Below, piece after piece: positions 13,020-24,286 of a stretch of DNA of 64,000 bases; positions within the stretch are counted from its first letter, which is position 1, and each line of letters starts with the position of its first letter. Source of the DNA: Strongyloides papillosus (Eukaryota > Nematoda > Chromadorea > Rhabditida > Strongyloididae); the NCBI GenBank assembly GCA_005656395.1, contig SRSI01000008.1, positions 62,001 to 126,000 on the forward strand, given 5' to 3'. Under the pieces are notes generated by a model. The model was not told the DNA's origin. It was given only the letters and a program-made list of their open reading frames with translations, and did no database searches. A program made the position numbers and the translations under genes.

Positions 13020-13583
13020 ATGTTTCATAGCTATGAGTTTTTGTGTGATGAAATATCTTTGAAAAAAATCCTTGAGAAAGAACTTGAATCCCCAGAGACC
13101 GACACAATTGCATTTATTGATGGATCTTCCTACTCTGGAGGTGGTTATGGCATCTTGTTGTATCATCGTGATGAACCAAATGAAAGTTTTGTGGCAGAAG
13201 TTATCTCTGAAAGAAATGTCAAATGTGGAGCTGCAAAACCTACCGGTGGACGTATGGAAATTCTGGCTCTTCAAAAAATACTGGAAATTGCTGCTACCAG
13301 GAAATTCAGACAGACCATTATCTTCACTGATTACAAGAATGCTGTTGGAGCATTAAAATTAAATTGGATCGCAAATTGGGATGACAAAAATTATGTTGGA
13401 GTCAAGCATCCTTATTTGTGGAAGAGTATCTACGAATTATCGCGGCAAGTCAAATGCGCGGTATTTAAGATAAAAGCCCATGTTAATATTGCACCTCAAG
13501 AGACCGCTGACCAACTCGCTAAAGGACTTTCACCCAAAACTATACGGGATATCAACAACTACTTAGAGAAGGGATCGGAATGA
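13020..13583 (+). CDS. Ribonuclease HI, intact catalytic set
   Basis: A single 187-codon frame encodes a stand-alone RNase H domain that cleaves the RNA strand of RNA-DNA hybrids. Visible in order: AFIDGSSYSGGGYG (first Asp, residue ~34), GGRMEILAL (Glu, ~81), IIFTDYKNAVG (second Asp, ~105), then AHVNIAPQETADQLAKG (~160) with His and the fourth Asp. All four carboxylates of the D-E-D-D active site are therefore present. It lacks the N-terminal hybrid-binding domain of eukaryotic RNase H1 and any retroelement polymerase beside it. Its base composition is clearly richer in G+C than the flanking DNA, and it has no intron. Such a gene could be a transferred bacterial-like or element-derived RNase H. 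The start at 13020 is the first ATG and follows an AT-rich leader. Confidence 0.85.
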   Translation: MFHSYEFLCDEISLKKILEKELESPETDTIAFIDGSSYSGGGYGILLYHRDEPNESFVAEVISERNVKCGAAKPTGGRMEILALQKILEIAATRKFRQTIIFTDYKNAVGALKLNWIANWDDKNYVGVKHPYLWKSIYELSRQVKCAVFKIKAHVNIAPQETADQLAKGLSPKTIRDINNYLEKGSE

Positions 13584-13857
13584 TATAATTGGAATTTGAA
13601 TTTAATTAAAATATAAATTTTATATTTTTAAATATAATTATTAGTTAGTATGTAAATTATTATGATATTTTATATTATTTAATTATTGCATTTTTGGTAA
13701 TTGGTACATAAAATTTTAAGATTATTATTATGTTTATGTCAAAAATAATTGTATAAGTAGCATATTGCATAAGAATTGTTCATCATTTTACTTTCGTTGT
13801 AGTGGTAGAATGATAAGATAATATAAAACGCTTTTATTTACTACTTTAAGACAATTA

Positions 13858-14010
13858 TGGGATAAAAGGACAAAGTTATTAAATCCGGAAACGGTACATT
13901 GGCCTTATTGGACTAGTATGTATTAGCCCCCTTAGTATTTAAGGTAAATACATACTAATCCAATACAGTTAGTGTACTTTTACCCCTTATATGGACAGTT
14001 TGTCACGCTT
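13858..14010 (+). repeat. Long imperfect foldback (inverted repeat)
   Basis: GTACATTGGCCTTATTGGAC, continuing to TAGTATGTATT near 13926, pairs with the complement of AAATACATACTAATCCAAT to AGTGTAC (13946-13978). Weaker pairing extends outward. The arms are about 31 bp with a short centre. It could be a small foldback/MITE-type element or a hairpin transcript source. Confidence 0.65.
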
Positions 14011-15127
14011 ATATGTTAAAAAAATTAAAAATCAAGTGATTAAGATTAATTTATAATCAGATAAATTCCATGTATCTCTTTTTTCAAGAGACAATAATTT
14101 ATAAGTATACATTTCTTATTTAAAGCAAATTCGCTTCAGGATGACTTTCTGTATACCAAAAAGAAACAACAACAAATTGAAGTTTATTAGATATGGAGAT
14201 TAAACGCATTAAACTTTGTAAAAATATGCAATAACCAAAGATCTTAAAATAAAATTACCTTTCATATATTAAACACACCAAAATTAATAATTTACCTTAA
14301 TAGTACTGAAGTAATAGCATTAGAATATTTTAGTATTTTACTCATTTTAATACTTTTAACATGTTATTTTTATTTAAGTCTACTTTGTCAAATGTTTTTA
14401 ACAAGTGATTGACAAACTTTAGAAATTGTTGCTGTTGAAAATTAAATTTATTAATAAATATGGTAAAAATTACTATTAATCTCAGTAAAACTTGTATTTT
14501 TAAAAATTATTTCTTTCAATGTTTTATTTTAGTCTTTGTATCAATGATATATTTAAAAAATACTTTTAAATAAGATAGAAGTAAAGTTCAAACCATTGCT
14601 TACAATTTTTAACACTAACGTTTATGTTATATTTTCAATAGCATTTAAATTATTATAGTGTTATATGTTGTTTGTTTATATTATTAAAATAATACTATAC
14701 CAAGAAGCGTATTTCATAAATAAAACAGTTTTAAGTTTTTATTAGTTTCCAACAACACAAATTTCATTTTTAAAATTTTTAATCAATTAACATAATTGTT
14801 TTTGATGAACTTAAAAATTAAATAAAATTGTTTTTAAGTAACTTCTTTTAGGGTTTATATTATACACACAAAACATAATTATTTCGTAATGACCGACCAC
14901 TATGCAAAATAATAAAAACTATACATACATTCTAAAAGATCATCCTTTCAAACTAAGTAAATATGCAACAAGTAATTTGATGTAGAAAAAATAATATTTA
15001 AGCATATACATTATTTAATGATATAAATTGAATATAATTTTTTTAAGAATAGGATCATTTCTTTAAAGGTTTTGGCGTCTGTAAAATGTTTACTACGACA
15101 TACATTTTTTAACTACTTTTTTATTAA
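14011..15127. other. AT-rich intergenic DNA, no gene seen
   Basis: No open frame or repeat with clear borders was found up to the mariner end at 15130. Confidence 0.5.
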
Positions 15128-15129
15128 TA

Positions 15130-16415
15130 TTTGATTGTCCCATCCAAAATGACTATTTTTTACTCTAATTTTTAAATACCCATAACTTATTTAAAAATAA
15201 ATATTTTTATTCAAAATAAGAACCATTACAATCTGTACATTGTTGCCAACAAGATACGAATTTATTGATTCCATCTACATAGAAATACGGGCTTCCAGAT
15301 TCGGTGAAAGCTTCAAAGGCAGTTTTCGTGTCTTCATCGTCCCTGAAGATTTTTTCCTTTTAGAAAGTGTTGAGATGTTTGAAAAAGTGGTAATCTGTTG
15401 AAGAAATGTCAGGTGAGTACGCCGGATGAGGTAGAGTTTCATACCCCAACTCCCTCGGTTTCTGAACAGTTCTCTTTAAAATGTGTGGCTTTGCGTTATT
15501 GTTTAGAAGAATTGGTTCTTTTCTATTGACTAGGGCAGACACTTTCTGGGACAATTTCTGATGCATCTTTTCAATTTGTTAGCAATAAGATTCTGAATCA
15601 ATAGTTTCACCAAATTTCATAAACTCCTAGTGGATAATTCCTACAGAAGACCACCAAACAGTCACCATGACCTTCTTTGGAAATAGTTTGGGTTTCGGAA
15701 ACTGTTTTAGTGCTTCAGCCTTGTTCAAATATTGTCCAGATCTTTTGCGATTGTCGTAGAGGATCCATTTTTCATCGCAAGTGATAAGACGACCAAAAAA
15801 TGGGTCGTTTTTGTTCATCAAAATGAGAGATGAGCAAATTTCATAACGACTTAATTTTTGATAGTCGTTTAATTCATGAGGTATCTATCGTTCAAGCTTT
15901 TTTGTCTTTTCTATCTCCTGTAAGTGACGGGAAACTGTTGATTTGGATACATTTAATTCTCTAGCAAGTTCCCTAACCGTTGTACGTGGATTTGCTTCAG
16001 CAACTTCTCGTAGCACGTCGTTATCAAGAACTGATTCAAGCCTCTCACGCTCTTCATTCTGGAGATCCTCACTGCCTTCTCTAAATTTTTTAAACTATCT
16101 TTGAACCGTAGAAGCAAAGACAAGATTTTCTCCGAAAGTTTCGTTAATTTGTTGAGTTGTTTTTGCAACATTAATAACACGTTTGAACTCAGAAAATATA
16201 ATAGCACGAATATCACGTTTTGGCAGCATTGTTTGTTTTTAAAATAAGATGACGATGAACAAAGCTCATGGCAATGATATATATATCATCGTGTAGAGAA
16301 GATTCAGGAGAATCTAACAGTCTGTTTTTTATACCAAAACATAGCCAATAATTTGAGAAAACGCTTGTCAAACAACGTGTATCAAAAAATAGATATTTTG
16401 GATGGAGCAACCTAA
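15130..16415 (-). mobile_element. mariner-type DNA transposon, 1286 bp, TA-flanked
   Basis: Both ends are visible. The left terminus TTTGATTGTCCCATCCAAAA and the complement of the right terminus, TTAGGTTGCTCCATCCAAAA, share an inverted repeat centred on CCATCCAAAAT..CTATTTTTT. TA dinucleotides flank the unit at 15128-15129 and 16416-16417. The length of 1286 bp is typical of mariners, which move by cut-and-paste at TA. The internal gene on the minus strand is dead. The element lies only 17 bp from a solo LTR. Confidence 0.9.
15360..16228 (-). pseudogene. mariner transposase, inactivated
   Basis: Reading on the minus strand from MLPKRDIRAIIFSEF (16228), the helix-turn-helix part contains TVRELARELNVSKSTVSRH. 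Downstream blocks are TCDEKWILYDNRKRSG (first catalytic Asp), LLNNNAKPH, and HPAYSPDISSTDYHFF (third Asp). The normal LLHDNARPH block has become NNNAKPH, so the second Asp of the DDD triad is lost. Several in-frame stops and frameshifts (for example TAG where VQRW is expected) separate the blocks. It is a non-autonomous relic whose ends could still be used in trans. Confidence 0.85.
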
Positions 16416-16432
16416 TAATATAAAAATGAAGG

Positions 16433-16544
16433 TGTAGGCAACGCCTATAACTTCCCATTATAAAAGGAAAGTTATTACTTACCAAATCAGTCTTACGTCT
16501 TAACACATCTGTTATCATAAACTATTAGTAATAACAAGTTAACA
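16433..16544 (+). repeat. Solo LTR (112 bp) with AAGG target duplication
   Basis: The unit begins TGTAGGCAACGCCTATAACT and ends AACAAGTTAACA, so it has TGT..ACA termini. AAGG precedes it (16429-16432) and follows it (16545-16548). The first 45 bp match the LTR at 62437-62603 closely (TGTAGGCAACGCC..CTTCC..TATAAAAGGAA..GTTATT), and CAGTCTTA is shared further on. The 4 bp duplication equals that of the element at 30335. LTR-LTR recombination left this single LTR. Confidence 0.88.
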
Positions 16545-16548
16545 AAGG

Positions 16549-17628
16549 GTACAAATTTCCGATGAACATAAAACGTCTGATTGACTAATAAATGCGTTAA
16601 AAACTGTATTTATAAAAGCACAATTTTATAAAAAGCCGTGTTATTGATTAGAACATGCTAATGCTGTAGTAAAACTCGCAAAATCGATAATTATTAATTA
16701 ATCTAGATAAAAAAATATTACTGGTTTTTTTTCTAAATAAATCTAAAGAAATTATATTTTTATAAAATTATTTAGCTAAACATATTGTTTTATGTTCATT
16801 TTGATTTCATGTTCTATTTTTTAGTTAAAAAATCGATGCTTTGGTTATGATTATAATTCTTTAAAGTTAATACAAAGTTTTTTTAAGACAGATTATGATT
16901 AAAGAAATGACGATAATAAAGTATCAGTAAGAAACGAAGAAGCTATCATATCAAAAAATATATAATATGAGCTAAACAATAATTATATTTTTCAAATTAT
17001 ACTACTCTCAATTCTTAGGTAAAATAACTTGTTATAAGAGATTAAAATATTGATCTTAACTAATGTATTGATTTTTTTAAAGTATTTACAATTTTTTAGT
17101 AAAGATTCATTTAATTTAATATAATAAATTGATATAATACGACAAATCTTTTTTATAAACTTCAACATTTAAAATTTTATAAGCTCAAAACAAAAAACCA
17201 AACCCTACAAAGCGTAATAAACAAATGTTTAATACCCTTTTTAAGCAAGGTATCATGAAAAACATTAAATAAACATACGATATTGCAATTTTTAAATAAT
17301 CATAAACACTAAAATAACAACAAAAGATATTTATTTTGTCATATATGTCAGTATCTATATTAAAAAAATACTATATATATCATCTAACAATGTGCGACAA
17401 CAAATATACACCCAAAAACTTTTTTATGTTACAAGTATGTAATATACAGACTTTTTTTGAATTTACTAATAAAATGCTATTTTACAGACAAATACTTTGT
17501 AATTTTACAGAAATTATGTCAGTTAACAGATTATAATCTGTAATTTAAAGAAAAAACCGTTAAACTAAAGACAAGTAACACTTTATAAAAAATAATGCAC
17601 ATAAATTAGTACTTTAAATATAAAAAGA
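16549..17628. other. AT-rich intergenic DNA, no gene seen
   Basis: Only short chance ORFs (for example 17336-17536) in highly AT-rich DNA. Confidence 0.5.
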
Positions 17629-19754
17629 TTAGAAGTATTTATATATTTTTTTTAACCTTTTTTTATTTTCCTCATCTTCTTTTCCGTGATTAACATTTCT
17701 AAGAATTGTCAAGACATAACTTGAATCTAAAACGATAGAAAAACAATCGTATATTAATATTTCATCTACATTATAAGTATACTCATTATCTAACACGAAG
17801 GCGTCTAAAACACCCATTTGGCAAACAAATTTATAAACTTCCCCTTTAACATTAACACCATCTTTTTCAATTATTTTAAATAATAATGGCACATCATTAT
17901 TATTTTCTAAATTTCTTCTGATTCTTGTAACATTAGGTTTTTTAAATGTTAAAATTTTAAACAAAGATTCATCTGTAGTGAAGTTGTCATTATCAAACGA
18001 AAATGCATTTGAATAAAGTAAAAATAAATTTTTAGATGCAGCAGTAAACGAAGCATTTTTCTTGTTATTACTATTTATAATTGATCTTTTTCCGTTTTTA
18101 TGAAGAGATTCATAACGTATACTTGAATGCCTGTAAAGATTACTATTCTTTTTGATAGAATTAACCATATGAATTAAGTTGTGTTCTTTAGGCTTTATGT
18201 ATAATTGACGACCAGTTACTGCACCTGTACGTTGTCTCAAAAATTTTAATTTTGTTAAATATTCTTCAACAATAATAGAAAGATTATCTAAATCTTTTTG
18301 ATACAACTTTTGAGAATTAATTATTCTTTCAATCTTACAAATTTTCCGATACAAATAAAGATAATCACCAAAATCATCAACCTGGTATTGATATTCCAAC
18401 GTTAAAAATTTCATAATAAATGGGAAAAAAATAATTACGGATTTTGAGACAGCAGACGTAATTGTAACTGATTCAAAACTAGTAAATGGAGTAATTTTTT
18501 CAAACTCGCCGTAAGGAAGAATTGAAAGTACCCTGTTAAAAGATTCAAGAGAAAAATCTGTATTTTTTAGCCATAATGTCCACATACGAATAAAGTATAA
18601 ATTTGATCCCAAATAGAAGTCGTGGCATGAATCTAAGAAATAATCATCAGTCCGAATAACTCTGTTTTCTCTGTTAATGGTACTTTCTTTGACTACTAAT
18701 TCCAAATTCATATTTTTAGTCAGGCAAAAGCGACAACTTTCTGCTCCAAAAGATCCAAAGTTTCCACTACTATTCCAGTATTTCGCAAGTTCTAAATTAT
18801 CTCCAATATGAAGAAATTTCTTAAATTTGTATGCATTATTTTGTAAAAAAAAACTTGTTTTTCAATAATATCTGTTTTCTCTTCCAAAAATTCTTTTACA
18901 ATTGAATAATCAGTATTACTATTACAATAACCGACTATAAAAAATGCAATTTCTCTTGAACTAATTAAGTTATCCAATAAAAGTATTTTAAAAGCAATTG
19001 TATAAAGTTTTGTTCTACCATAAACATTACATTCATCTATATAAGTGGCAAAGAAAAGACAATCATTTTGATAATCTTTTTTTATTTGTTCAACCATCAA
19101 TTTCCCTCTCTCATAATCAAACTCGTTTACAATACAATCTTCTTCAGATCCTTTTGTAGTTATATGCTTTGTAAAATTATCTCTACTCCAGAAATATTTA
19201 AAAATGTCCAATGGTTCAACAAAGTAAATAGCATTCTCAAAGCATTTTACTTTAAATGGAATAGATGCTTCTCTTTTTTTTCTAGTTGATATTGTACTCT
19301 CAAGTTTTTCTTTAAACGTTTTTAAGTCATACTGGAATGGTTCAATTTTTGTTATCAAATTTTGAAGTTCTGATACAACGAGATCAACAATTTCATGAGA
19401 CTTTACTTTTGAAAAAATCTTTGCAGAGAAATCTGCAAAAATATATTTTACATAATCAATTTTAACTTCATTTTCAGCATAATTAATATATTCTTCATCA
19501 AAAACAACTTGTTCATCAATTTCCATATCCATAATGTTAAACGTTGACGGAGGAGATACTTCAGATGATAATGCAATATGGCCTTCACAATGCTTACGCC
19601 AATATGATATCGAGTATTCTTTCATATAACATTTTGCTTTTTGATCATAACAACATGTAATTTTATTTTTTCCACTTATTCGTGATTCTCTAAGAAGGTG
19701 ATCACAATATAAATCTTGGGGAATAAACGTGCGACACTCAATACAATAACTCAT
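17629..19754 (-). CDS. Transposase-like protein, family copy 2, near full length (one frameshift)
   Basis: Two minus-strand frames, 19754-18792 and 18791-17629, form one protein of about 700 residues. The N-terminus MSYCIECRTFIPQDLYCDHL looks like a zinc finger, followed by a CCYDQKAKC cluster. The middle has FFATYIDECNVYGRTKLY, the C-half has ELAKYWNSSGNFGSFG, AESCRFCLTKN and DSCHDFYLGSNLYFIRMW, and then EHNLIHMVNSIKKN and HSSIRYESLHK. These match the block order of copy 1 at 1-2890 (SCRAC; SDSFHDILEG; YHILTHY; KRFE). The frames are separated by a single base missing in an A run (plus strand 18845-18853, nine A; ten restore the frame), which could be assembly error, slippage or a real lesion. 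No intron is apparent, unlike copy 1. The family role is probably transposition or a domesticated derivative. Confidence 0.6.
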
Positions 19755-20375
19755 TGTAGAGTAAGAACTAAATGTTCTTTTGATTAGAATTTGGAAAATT
19801 GTACCTATGCGCGTTAATTTCCTTTGTCTCTAAAAATATATATACCTGCGATTTTGAAATAATTATTCATTTGTGTTCTGTCTTAATTTAAATGTACTCT
19901 TTTGTTGTTTTATGTGCTCACCTAATGTAATTCTAATTTTTTATGTATTTTTAGATAAGTGTCTTGTTTTATCTTATTGTCTTAGTGATAAGTAATAGTA
20001 CTACTAAATTTAGTATAGTTAAAATAGTAAGTTGTTTTTTTGTAAATCTAATAATTATGTTAGGTGGCCACTATTTAACTTTGTACTTGTGATAGGTTTT
20101 GTTAATAAAGAAGTCTGTGATAAGGTCTCGTCTTGCACAACACTCCAGAATAAAATTATATTATAAAATATAATACTTAAAAATTTTACTGTAGCAATAT
20201 AAATATTTCTTTTAAAATTTCCACACAAGGTGTTAATTTACAAATTTAAGAAATTTTCTACTTAAGAGAATTACTTGTACAATTTTGTATAATATAAGCT
20301 TATATTATATAAAGACTTTGTACATAAAGTTCCAATATTTTGGATTGCTGTATGCTATCCTACTTTTTATATATC
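19755..20375. other. Intergenic region between divergent genes
   Basis: A 620 bp AT-rich spacer separates the minus-strand gene starting at 19754 from the plus-strand gene starting near 20376. It likely holds both promoters, but no element can be named. Confidence 0.4.
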
Positions 20376-21248
20376 ATGGAAAAAGTAAGTTTTACGAAAT
20401 TGCACAATTTATGTGTATTCGCGCTATTTAAATTAAAGTTTTTTTTGTACCAATTATGTACCCAATATTTTAAAATATTTAAATTTTTTAATTTTTTAGA
20501 AAATGTATGAAGATGAATTACTACAATCACTACTTCTCTACTTCAAGCTTAAATATCCCGCAATTTTAGAAGGATTGACGAAAAAAATGTTAAGTGAGGA
20601 TATCCAAAGTCAAATGTGTTCGTCAATCAGCAATTTTCTCAGTTTCTACTATGACTCAATAAAAGACACCAATCACAGGACACTTATAAATGGTTTATTC
20701 AAAAAATTTGATTTGGAGGATAGGGTTCTTGCTTTTTAAAGTCACGATGGAGAGTATTATAGAAAGTTGACAAGCAAGTTCTCAAACAAATCAAGGAAGA
20801 GAAAAATTACAGAAGCAGTTGCAGTAAATGATGAAAATTTGGTAAATAATGTAACGTGTGAGGATGTATTGGCGTATCTATTGGTAAAAGAAAGGGACTA
20901 CTGCGATTCTGAACTTCAATCATGCGTCAATATTATGTCTATCTTGGGAGTTCAGTATGATCAAAATGATGAACCAGCAATTGCAAATATTAAATTTGAT
21001 TACATGGGAATGAAGTTTTCAAAAAAAAATTTTTAAATTATTTGTTGTTAAGGTACAAAAACAACAGTCTTCTTTTTACATTACAGGAATATGTCAACTC
21101 CTGTTCAAAATATAAAAAAATTAAATACAACATGATTCATGAATCTGATGGAACAAGTCAAAGTTTGGAGGGGAAGCCATTAAAATTTAACAAAACACTT
21201 GCAAACAGAATTTTTATGAAATACGGATGTTATAAAATTGACGAGTAA
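20376..21248 (+). CDS. Unknown protein, multi-exon, damaged
   Basis: Exon 1 is ATGGAAAAA at 20376-20384 with donor GTAAGT. The acceptor TTTTTTAG at 20499 opens AAA ATG TAT. The frame then reads through an in-frame TAA at 20737 and continues (SHDGEYYRKLTSKFS..) to about 21020, where a run of nine A (21021-21029) shifts the frame by one. After KLFVVK a 34 bp intron (GTACAA..TTACAG) gives EYVNSCSKYKKI.. to TAA at 21246. The product would be about 240 residues. It has a basic patch NKSRKRKI around residue 95 that may be a nuclear signal, and an acidic centre. No family is recognised. Intact splice signals argue for a real gene; the stop and the frameshift argue for decay or sequence error. Confidence 0.5.
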
Positions 21249-21439
21249 TTTTTTAAAATTAAATCTATAATTTTTACTTATTTTTAACTTTTTTTAAATT
21301 AAAATGTATTGTTTTGTCTACTTAATAAAATATGATTTATATATATGTTAGATGCTAATTTTAATTAAATATCCAAATTATTGTTTTATAAATAGCATCA
21401 TATTTTTTAATATATTATGTCTCATGCAAAAATCTAACA

Positions 21440-22308
21440 TGGCGCCCCCGGCTTTAAAATCCTTCACGTCATACCTTCCACGTCATACCTTCTACGTCAT
21501 GGTTTTGTAGAATATGCTCAACAACATCTTCGCATGTATGTTCCAGAGGAACAGCATGTCTAGGTACTCATCAATGCATTACCAGAAGACATTAGAGAAG
21601 CTGTTGAAGATCTTCAACCTGAAATCGGCGAATAAGTGCAAACTATCTGCAATTTCTTGGATGAACTAGTTGAAGAGGAACCCAAGAAGGAAGTACTTGA
21701 AGAAGCGAAGAACCAATTATACTCAATCACTTTCCGGCATACTGACCTGCGTCCATTACACTCATATATATAACGTACCTCTAAACTCATTGCTACACTT
21801 TTCGAACAAGATTGCAATAGTGATTTGGTAGAGCAAATAGCTACGTTTCACTGTATTTTGAGAATGCCTAAGAACCTGGCAGCAGCGTTCTTCAAACATC
21901 TGGAGAAGGAGAAAGAAGTTCTTTGTAAAGAATCACTTCATAATTAGGCAACTTGCAACAAAAACATCCATCCATCAACGTTTGGTTCCTGGCAAGGGTG
22001 ATAAAGATAAAAATACGATTGTAGAAAAAAAAAGAGACACCCCAAAAATAATTGGTCCATCTCACTGGACAATTAAATCTTTAATTGGCAATGTTAAACT
22101 TTCAACAACAATGTACTTAGACTCGTGCAGCGATTTCAATTGTCTATCAATGAAATCATGGAAGGATCTTGGTGATCCAAGTCTTGACCTTCTAGATACT
22201 GTTGAGATCAAAGATGTTGGTGCAAATATAATTGTTACATATTTGTTTGATGATTTGGTACAATCATCCTTTTTTGTACTATTTAAAGCGTCTCTTTTAC
22301 CTAAATAA
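21440..22308 (+). pseudogene. Retrotransposon gag-protease relic
   Basis: Broken frames carry LINALPEDIREAVEDLQ (21570), LFEQDCNSDLVEQIATFH (21800) and LPKNLAAAFFKHLEK-like helices, followed at 21982-22308 by an aspartic-protease-like block TMYLDSCSDFNCLSMKSW. In gypsy/BEL elements this place holds LDTGSxxxxI; here the catalytic DTG has become DSC. GC content is higher than the flanks. A 14 bp motif (CACGTCATACCTTC) is repeated nearly three times at 21466-21500. There is no RT, integrase or LTR nearby. It is therefore a fragment whose protease would be inactive. Confidence 0.55.
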
Positions 22309-22875
22309 ACACTTTTTACATATTTTACTTAGTGTTATTATTTCTATTAGTTTATAATATCACACATTTATTATTATGTTCTTTGTTTATTCATAACATT
22401 TTTATTATTTGTATAAAAATAAATAAGTTATTATAAATGGAAAGTGTAGTTATTTTCTTTAAAAGAGTGAAAAACATAAATATTTTATTAATGATCCATC
22501 TCTTTTACTGAAGATAACAAATGACAAGAATCACAAAATATTCTTTTAATAATATATGCTTGTTAGATCTTGGACAGACTCTCTGGTTTGGAAGGGCGTC
22601 CGATCCCAATTTTAAGTATAATTTTATATTATTATCACTTTTTTATATATCGCTAGTGAAATAAACTTTATTGTAATATTTAGTGTATCTAGCAATGCTT
22701 TTTTGTTTATATTATACTTTTTCGACCTCCTTTTCTTTACCTAATAAAGATTATCAAATAATACGAAAAAAAATTATTATTTTTCTTTTACTTTAAAAAT
22801 AATATAAATGTTAAAGCAATTTGGTACATTTTTTGATTAATGAATTATTTTACAACCTATTTTTATGTATTTAAA
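22309..22875. other. AT-rich spacer
   Basis: No gene is visible. The missing 3' third of the adjacent BCKDHA-like sequence is not found here on the minus strand. Confidence 0.5.
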
Positions 22876-23807
22876 TTAATTGACAAGCTTCAATAAGGAC
22901 CGTTTGTTTTCCAATGCTAACTTTTTAGCTTCCTTTGTAGCATTATAAACAGCGAGTAAATCATTTCCATCAACATGAATAGTATGTAAACCATATTCTG
23001 GACTCTTACCGGCAACACCGTCACCAGCATAATGTTCATCAGTTGGAGTAGAAATAGCATAACCATTATTACGGCAAGAGAAGATAATTGGGCATTTGAG
23101 AGTTGCAGCAAAATTAAAAGCAGCATGTGCATCACCTTCTGAAGCTGCTCCACCACCGAAATACGCACAAACGACCTTATTAGCCTTCCCCCTCTTGAAA
23201 GCATAAGCACTACCAACAGCTTGAAGAAGTTGTGTTGTCAATGGACTGGAAATTGTAACAAAATTAATATACTTGGATCCATAATGTACAGGCATCTGTT
23301 TTCTTTTACCAATATCCTTTTCATTACCATAATATTGATCCATACATTGTTGAACAGAGAATCCTCTATAAATAAGGACACCAGTTTCACGGTATTGTCC
23401 ATAAACAAGATCCTCTGGCTGGAGAGCTGCAGTTGACCCAACGTGATTTGCTTCCTCACCAAAATTGGTCATGTAAAATTAAATACGTCCCTGTCTTTGT
23501 GAATCGTGCAAAATTTTATCCATGGTATTCAGTAGTGTCATTGATATATACATTTTAAAAGCTTCATCTTTTGAAAATTTTGGATCCTGTGATGGATCAG
23601 TGAATTGCCCCTCAGAGTTAGTTACACAATATATTGGTATGGCTTTATCCTTTGTTGAATCAAGGAATGCCATTTTTTCTGTAAACTCAGCCCTACGGTA
23701 TCCTAGAAATTTTTCAGAAAATTCCGCTAATTTAAAAACATCTGAAGAGGAGGCCCTTCTAATGACATTTGGCAAGAATTGTAATTTTCTTAACGCTAAA
23801 ATCATAT
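22876..23807 (-). pseudogene. BCKDHA: 2-oxoisovalerate dehydrogenase E1 alpha (BCKDHA-like), truncated
   Basis: BCKDHA is the thiamine-diphosphate subunit of the mitochondrial branched-chain 2-oxoacid dehydrogenase. The minus-strand frame starts at ATG 23805 with a basic leader (MILALRKLQFLPNVIRRA) suited to mitochondrial import. It continues through [62 protein letters not shown], the ThDP motif [19 protein letters not shown] and [16 protein letters not shown]. Lesions: TAA replaces the Ser codon between GRI and FYM (about 23473), a frameshift near 22900 precedes a VLIEA-like remnant, and the C-terminal third of the protein is absent. A good acceptor TTTTTTGCAG ends 2 nt before the ATG, which may be a trans-splice or intron acceptor. 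The family is certain; that it is non-functional is inferred from the stop plus the truncation. Confidence 0.88.
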
Positions 23808-23849
23808 CTGCAAAAAATTAATTATATAAATAGGAATTAATTAAGAATA

Positions 23850-24047
23850 CTAATTATAATAATTTAATTGGAGAACGTAGAATGACATTATAATGAGTAG
23901 GCTACTTGCAAGAGGCTTGGCAATTACATTGACATTCTCGCAGAGCTCTTCGTACTCTCTCTTTTCAGTAACTGGTTCTGTTGCTCTTTGAGATTCATTC
24001 AATACGGAGGTATTCATACTCTCATCAGCTTCCATTTTCATACTCAT
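23850..24047 (-). pseudogene. NHP2: NHP2 (H/ACA snoRNP protein) N-terminal exon only
   Basis: The frame from 24047 encodes an acidic start (MSMKMEADESMNTS..), then REYEELCENVNVIAKPLA. The motif YEEL..VNxIAKPLA is the conserved entry to the L7Ae-like RNA-binding domain of NHP2, which binds H/ACA guide RNAs for pseudouridylation. The domain itself does not follow: after PLAS the frame runs into non-conserved hydrophobic sequence and stops. A possible donor GTAGCC directly after PLA, with the acceptor before the BCKDHA start, would join the two sequences in frame, which may be accidental. It lies downstream of, and co-oriented with, the Nopp140 gene. Only a fragment of the gene is present. Confidence 0.6.
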
Positions 24048-24286
24048 TAACTTCTAAAGAATCTTTTATCACTAAATAATAATATAGGAATTATTAAAAA
24101 GAAAATATTTAAAGTATTAAATGGCTATCCATTTTTTAAAAAATCCATCATATAAAAATAACAACAAAAACAATTATAAAAAAATACTACAATATGAAAC
24201 AAGAGCAATAAATCAACAGAAGGTAAAACAAAACAATATAAAAATCAATTTAAAAATAAAAAGCTTCTAAGAACATATTTCTATAT

